This document shows, piece by piece, positions 37,646-41,062 of a DNA stretch of 41,062 nt (position 1 is the stretch's first letter; each line of letters begins with the position of its first letter). Origin of the DNA: Oligoflexia bacterium (GTDB taxonomy: Bacteria > Bdellovibrionota > UBA1018 > CAIMNF01). The stretch covers positions 1 to 41,062 of the forward strand of contig CAIMWN010000145.1 in the NCBI GenBank assembly GCA_903845155.1, written 5' to 3'. The notes beneath the pieces were generated by a model that ran no database searches, had not been told where the DNA came from, and worked only from the letters and a program-made list of their open reading frames with translations. The translations under genes and the position numbers were made by a program.

Positions 37646-38287
37646 ATGTCCACAAAGACCAGCAAACATCAAACCGCTAAAACCCAGCTTTCGCTCCATC
37701 AACCGCTACCGATTGGCTCCAAAGTCCGCGCGCGCATCAAATCTTCCTTCATCCCCCGCACCACTCATGGCGGCTCGCCCTCTCGGGGGAAACGCAAACA
37801 AGCACGTCCCTTCTCTCCTAGAGCACCTCTGCACCTCGTACTGAGAGCGGACCGAGCTAAAGGCCTTTGGTCAATGCAACATCGGCGAAATAAGGCAAAA
37901 ATCACTGCAATGGTCTACACCTACGCTGCCCGCTTTAAGGTTCGAGTTTACCAATATGCAAACGTAGGAAATCATTTGCACCTGATGGTGAAAGCAAAGG
38001 AGCGCAAAAACCTGGCCGACTTCCTCCGGGTACTGGCCGGACGAGTGGCTGTTACAGTGACGGGAGCACGTAAACATGTAAAGCGCATAGGCAAGTTTTG
38101 GGATGATCTCTATTGGTCGAGGTTAATTAATTACGGTCGAGATTTTTTTAATACGCGATCCTATGTGCTAGCAAATGAACTCGAAGAGTTCTCAAAAAAA
38201 CACCGTGAAGCCTTCAGGACAGCGAATCAGAGGATGGCCAACACCGAAGGCATTGATTTTTGGGAAGGTGGCTGGTGGGACCCATGA
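37646..38287 (+). CDS. REP-associated tyrosine transposase-like protein (RAYT, Y1/HUH)
   Basis: PLHLVLRADRAKG, YANVGNHLHLMVKA (HUH), FWDDLYWSRLINYGRDFFNTRSYVLANELE. Confidence 0.85.
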   Translation: MSTKTSKHQTAKTQLSLHQPLPIGSKVRARIKSSFIPRTTHGGSPSRGKRKQARPFSPRAPLHLVLRADRAKGLWSMQHRRNKAKITAMVYTYAARFKVRVYQYANVGNHLHLMVKAKERKNLADFLRVLAGRVAVTVTGARKHVKRIGKFWDDLYWSRLINYGRDFFNTRSYVLANELEEFSKKHREAFRTANQRMANTEGIDFWEGGWWDP

Positions 38288-38449
38288 ATGCTGGCTTACT
38301 ATTGCTCAACGAACTCCATTGTGAATTCATTCTATACACAGCTGTCTAAACTTTAAGCATCTTCACGCCTAAAAATATAATCATTTCATGGCCGCCTCTT
38401 GGCATCACCGTTGCATCATCAAAGGCAGAGAGAAACAAGGAGAGAGATT

Positions 38450-38986
38450 ATGAAAAACGTAAAAATTTTATTATCAGTTGCTGTAGTTACTTTTTTATCG
38501 ACTGCATGTGGAAATTTGGTTCAACCTTCAACCGGAGCCGTTTCGAACGCTTCCACCAGTTCAAATGGAATTGCTACTGCTCAGCAGTGTTCAGCTTCAC
38601 CCAACGTTTCATCTGTAAACAGTGGCGGTCTGCAAAGTCAATATAGTGCATGTGCAAATGGTACCACTGTAGGCAGCTTCGAATTATTTAAAAGTGATAG
38701 CGCAATTACAAACATCTGTATTTTTCCAGCACAAGTATCGAGCGGCGTTATCTCAATGTATATTTCAAATCCTTACGCAGCAATTGAAAGTCGCTATGTA
38801 TCACAATGTACCAGTACCCAAAACCCAGGCATTGTTGTCAATTTCAGTGGACTCGCGTTTAATGCAGTCTACGTTGTAGACGCTGCGAATGCCGGCAATA
38901 TGGCTCAATGTATTGCTTCCGGAAACATCTCTTCATGCGCATATCAATTAGGTTTTGATTTTAGCTACGGACAATTCAAAAACTAA
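38450..38986 (+). CDS. Putative secreted lipoprotein of unknown function
   Basis: Start MKNVKILLSVAVVTFLSTACGN with lipobox after SD AAGGAGAG. Confidence 0.75.
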   Translation: MKNVKILLSVAVVTFLSTACGNLVQPSTGAVSNASTSSNGIATAQQCSASPNVSSVNSGGLQSQYSACANGTTVGSFELFKSDSAITNICIFPAQVSSGVISMYISNPYAAIESRYVSQCTSTQNPGIVVNFSGLAFNAVYVVDAANAGNMAQCIASGNISSCAYQLGFDFSYGQFKN

Positions 38987-39966
38987 TGAACATTCCTTCT
39001 GACATTCTCCGGTAAGTTCTGCAGGGTTTCTTCTTCACCCTTTTCATTCGTACCTAAATTCTCTTGTTTACCATGACGGCACTGCTGAACCATGTTTACA
39101 TCACGCGTAGGAAATGCATCCACAATCTCAATCTGTGTTTCATCAATAGTGTCTTTAGCCATTACCACATACCAAAAGGACTTATCATGTTCGTAGCGAC
39201 GGATAAAATGGTAAACTCGCTTTGAATTCTTGGGTAAATAACTCCAAAGTTCTGTGGGCTCCTGAAGGGTTTCTTCTAAACAGTTCTGATAAAACCCAAA
39301 ATCTTCCACGGCAATATCACTGTCTTGACGACCTTTCACAATTCCCGCACGAAGCGAATCTGCTTCGGTCCAGGATTCAGCTAAGCGATCAGACTCGCCT
39401 ACCTCCGCTTCCTTTTTCGGCGTTTCATTAGGCTCTTGGCTTAAAGAATTCTTACGAATGACTTTTAATTTTTCGCCTTTTCTAAAAACATCTACTAAAT
39501 AACGATCTGAGGTCACAAAAGCTAAATAAAGAAAACTTGGATCACCCCGTAACATCAAACAGATGGCCACTGCCCATACTGTCTTATCTTCAGGCTTGAA
39601 TTCAGCAATCATGATGTGACGATGATCACCCTTGGCGGTCTTTTCGAGCCAAACTTCGTCTGGTTTCTCTAAAGTCATCCAGCGCAAATGTGCGTAGCGC
39701 TCGCGCTCTTCACTGCTTAAGTCATTTGCAGAGACATGTTTGCCATATTCTCTTTCTAGCTTTTCAATTTCGGGTGTGAAGTAAGCGACGATGCAACCTT
39801 CGGTGCAAAAATATCTACCGATCTCTTCTTCTACAAAAAGAGCTTGGTCCTTTGCAGCGATTTCCTTGTTACATTCTGCGCAGTGAACGTGCGCATTTTT
39901 TTGAGAACCACGGGGTGCCGTGGCTGCATTTGCTTCTTTAGCTGGATTGCGAGGTTTTTTGCTCAT
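38983..39966 (-). CDS. Hypothetical protein with N-terminal Cys-rich (TRASH/MYM-like) zinc-binding motif
   Basis: HCAECNKEI...RYFCTEGCIVAYF; start set at MSKKPRNP. Confidence 0.7.
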   Translation of the reverse strand: MSKKPRNPAKEANAATAPRGSQKNAHVHCAECNKEIAAKDQALFVEEEIGRYFCTEGCIVAYFTPEIEKLEREYGKHVSANDLSSEERERYAHLRWMTLEKPDEVWLEKTAKGDHRHIMIAEFKPEDKTVWAVAICLMLRGDPSFLYLAFVTSDRYLVDVFRKGEKLKVIRKNSLSQEPNETPKKEAEVGESDRLAESWTEADSLRAGIVKGRQDSDIAVEDFGFYQNCLEETLQEPTELWSYLPKNSKRVYHFIRRYEHDKSFWYVVMAKDTIDETQIEIVDAFPTRDVNMVQQCRHGKQENLGTNEKGEEETLQNLPENVRRNVH

Positions 39967-40198
39967 CCTTAAGTTCCTCAATTTCAAAGTTCAATCCTTG
40001 AACCTTATATTTAGTGTGAGGGGTATTATGGGTCCCCGTCAATCGATAGGATTTTGATGCCTACCCTATTTTAAAGCGATTAGGAGCCGCTAAAAATTTG
40101 TCGTTGTAATTTAATTTCATCTTCTCTTATACTGGAGATAAGCCGTGGCTAACGGTTTGTCCCTAGGATGGGGACTTCTGCAATGAAGGGGATCAAGG

Positions 40199-40507
40199 AT
40201 GATTACCGTTTCTAAAGAGCAACTCGATACTGTTGAATATTTACTATCACAATCTGCACAGGGAAATCACGTCCTGTTTGATTTAGATACCGTGAGGCGT
40301 GTCTTCACGATCCCCACCCGCCCGATGAATGAGCAAGAAGCTTACGCCGTTGAACATCATATTGAAAAACTAATTTCGATGGGTTCAATTGACAAACAAA
40401 AAGCCTATATTGAGGTACTTCCGCAAGAAATTTTATATCGAGTCATCAAAACTTATTTTAATATAGTAGAGAATAGTCTTTTTGAAAATATCAGTGCACG
40501 CCACTAA
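40199..40507 (+). CDS. Small hypothetical protein
   Basis: 102-aa ORF with AAGGATG context; helical, no family recognised. Confidence 0.55.
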   Translation: MITVSKEQLDTVEYLLSQSAQGNHVLFDLDTVRRVFTIPTRPMNEQEAYAVEHHIEKLISMGSIDKQKAYIEVLPQEILYRVIKTYFNIVENSLFENISARH

Positions 40508-40546
40508 GATTACTCTGCGTGAGGCGCGCACGAAAGGAGGTAAGCA

Positions 40547-41062
40547 ATGAGTTCCATCTCTTCACAGGTTCCAAATCGAAGTGATCTATCCGATCAGCTT
40601 CGCGCGCAAAAAACGGAAAAAGAAGAAGCACAAGAGGCGCACGAGCGCGAGATGAAGCACTTAAGAGAGGGCTATGAACAAGAAAAAGTGGCCATGGAAG
40701 ACCGCTTTGAAAGCTCCATCCAAGCCGAGAAGATCAACCACTACGATAATTTAAGAAATTTAAAACGACAAATCGACCAAGAGGAGAAACGCCTGAACGA
40801 CTCTGGTCACGAAGTGATCTCTCAAAAAAATTCACAACTCCAAAATGAAGAAGTAAACACTCAAAAGACTGGTCAGGCAAAAATTGATGATTTAAAGCGG
40901 AAATATGCCGCTGCCGAAGCTTATGAAAACAACAGCATTCACGCCGCTCAAGACGAAATTAAAACCAAACACCATAAAAACGCGGAAATGATCATCAAAG
41001 ATAGCGAAGAAAAGATTGGCGCGCTCCAGGAGCAAAAGTTTAAGGAAGTAGAAACGCAAAAA
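40547..41062 (+). CDS. Coiled-coil protein, 3'-truncated by window edge
   Basis: ATG at 40547 after strong SD AAAGGAGG; open to the window end: MSSISSQVPNRSDLSDQLRAQKTEKEEAQEAHEREMKHLREGYEQEK... Absent from the ORF track because it has no stop. Confidence 0.85.
   Translation, partial: MSSISSQVPNRSDLSDQLRAQKTEKEEAQEAHEREMKHLREGYEQEKVAMEDRFESSIQAEKINHYDNLRNLKRQIDQEEKRLNDSGHEVISQKNSQLQNEEVNTQKTGQAKIDDLKRKYAAAEAYENNSIHAAQDEIKTKHHKNAEMIIKDSEEKIGALQEQKFKEVETQK

Noticed and set aside
40021-40198. Possible c-di-GMP riboswitch in the leader
   Set aside because: The conserved GGCAAACC-type and GGGACGCAAAGCC-type elements were not found; only simple hairpins and GGA motifs are visible.
1-41062. CRISPR arrays, prophage, tRNA or rRNA genes
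   Set aside because: No regular direct repeats, phage structural genes or recognisable tRNA/rRNA sequences were seen by eye; a tRNAscan/Infernal run would be needed to exclude small RNAs.

Overview
41 kb window of a bacterial chromosome, densely packed and largely housekeeping. I suspect a Bdellovibrionota-like host (TIGR02147-type regulator, single RAYT, many secreted proteins, mevalonate genes), but this is not proven. No rRNA, tRNA or CRISPR array was recognised. Main blocks: (1) HAD phosphatase, VanX-type dipeptidase, peptide deformylase, PAS-GGDEF cyclase; (2) 5'-nucleotidase and a divergent MotA/MotB-like pair; (3) a HepT/MntA (HEPN/MNT) toxin-antitoxin pair and htpX; (4) a long minus-strand run Rrf2-sufC-sufD-sufS-sufU-sufT-sufB followed after ~20 bp by a fused phosphomevalonate kinase-like/diphosphomevalonate decarboxylase gene and mevalonate kinase; (5) trypsin-like protease, bamB/yfgM-like pair, two beta-barrel proteins, MBL hydrolase, queA; (6) a tightly overlapping CoA operon: ketol-acid-reductoisomerase-like gene, panB, coaX, coaBC, panC; (7) a secreted-protein-rich accessory stretch with a beta-helix protein, a tandem-repeat Cys-rich protein, a TIGR02147 regulator with a secreted HExxH protein, another HExxH protein, a subtilase, lnt and a REP-associated transposase with imperfect palindromes upstream; (8) a Zn-finger-like protein, a small ORF and a truncated coiled-coil CDS that the ORF track misses. 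The most interesting leads are the KARI-like gene as a candidate replacement ketopantoate reductase, the PMK-MVD fusion and its linkage to suf, the MotAB-like pair without an obvious ion-binding Asp, and the RAYT-associated palindromes. All functional claims come from motif reading only; no searches were run.
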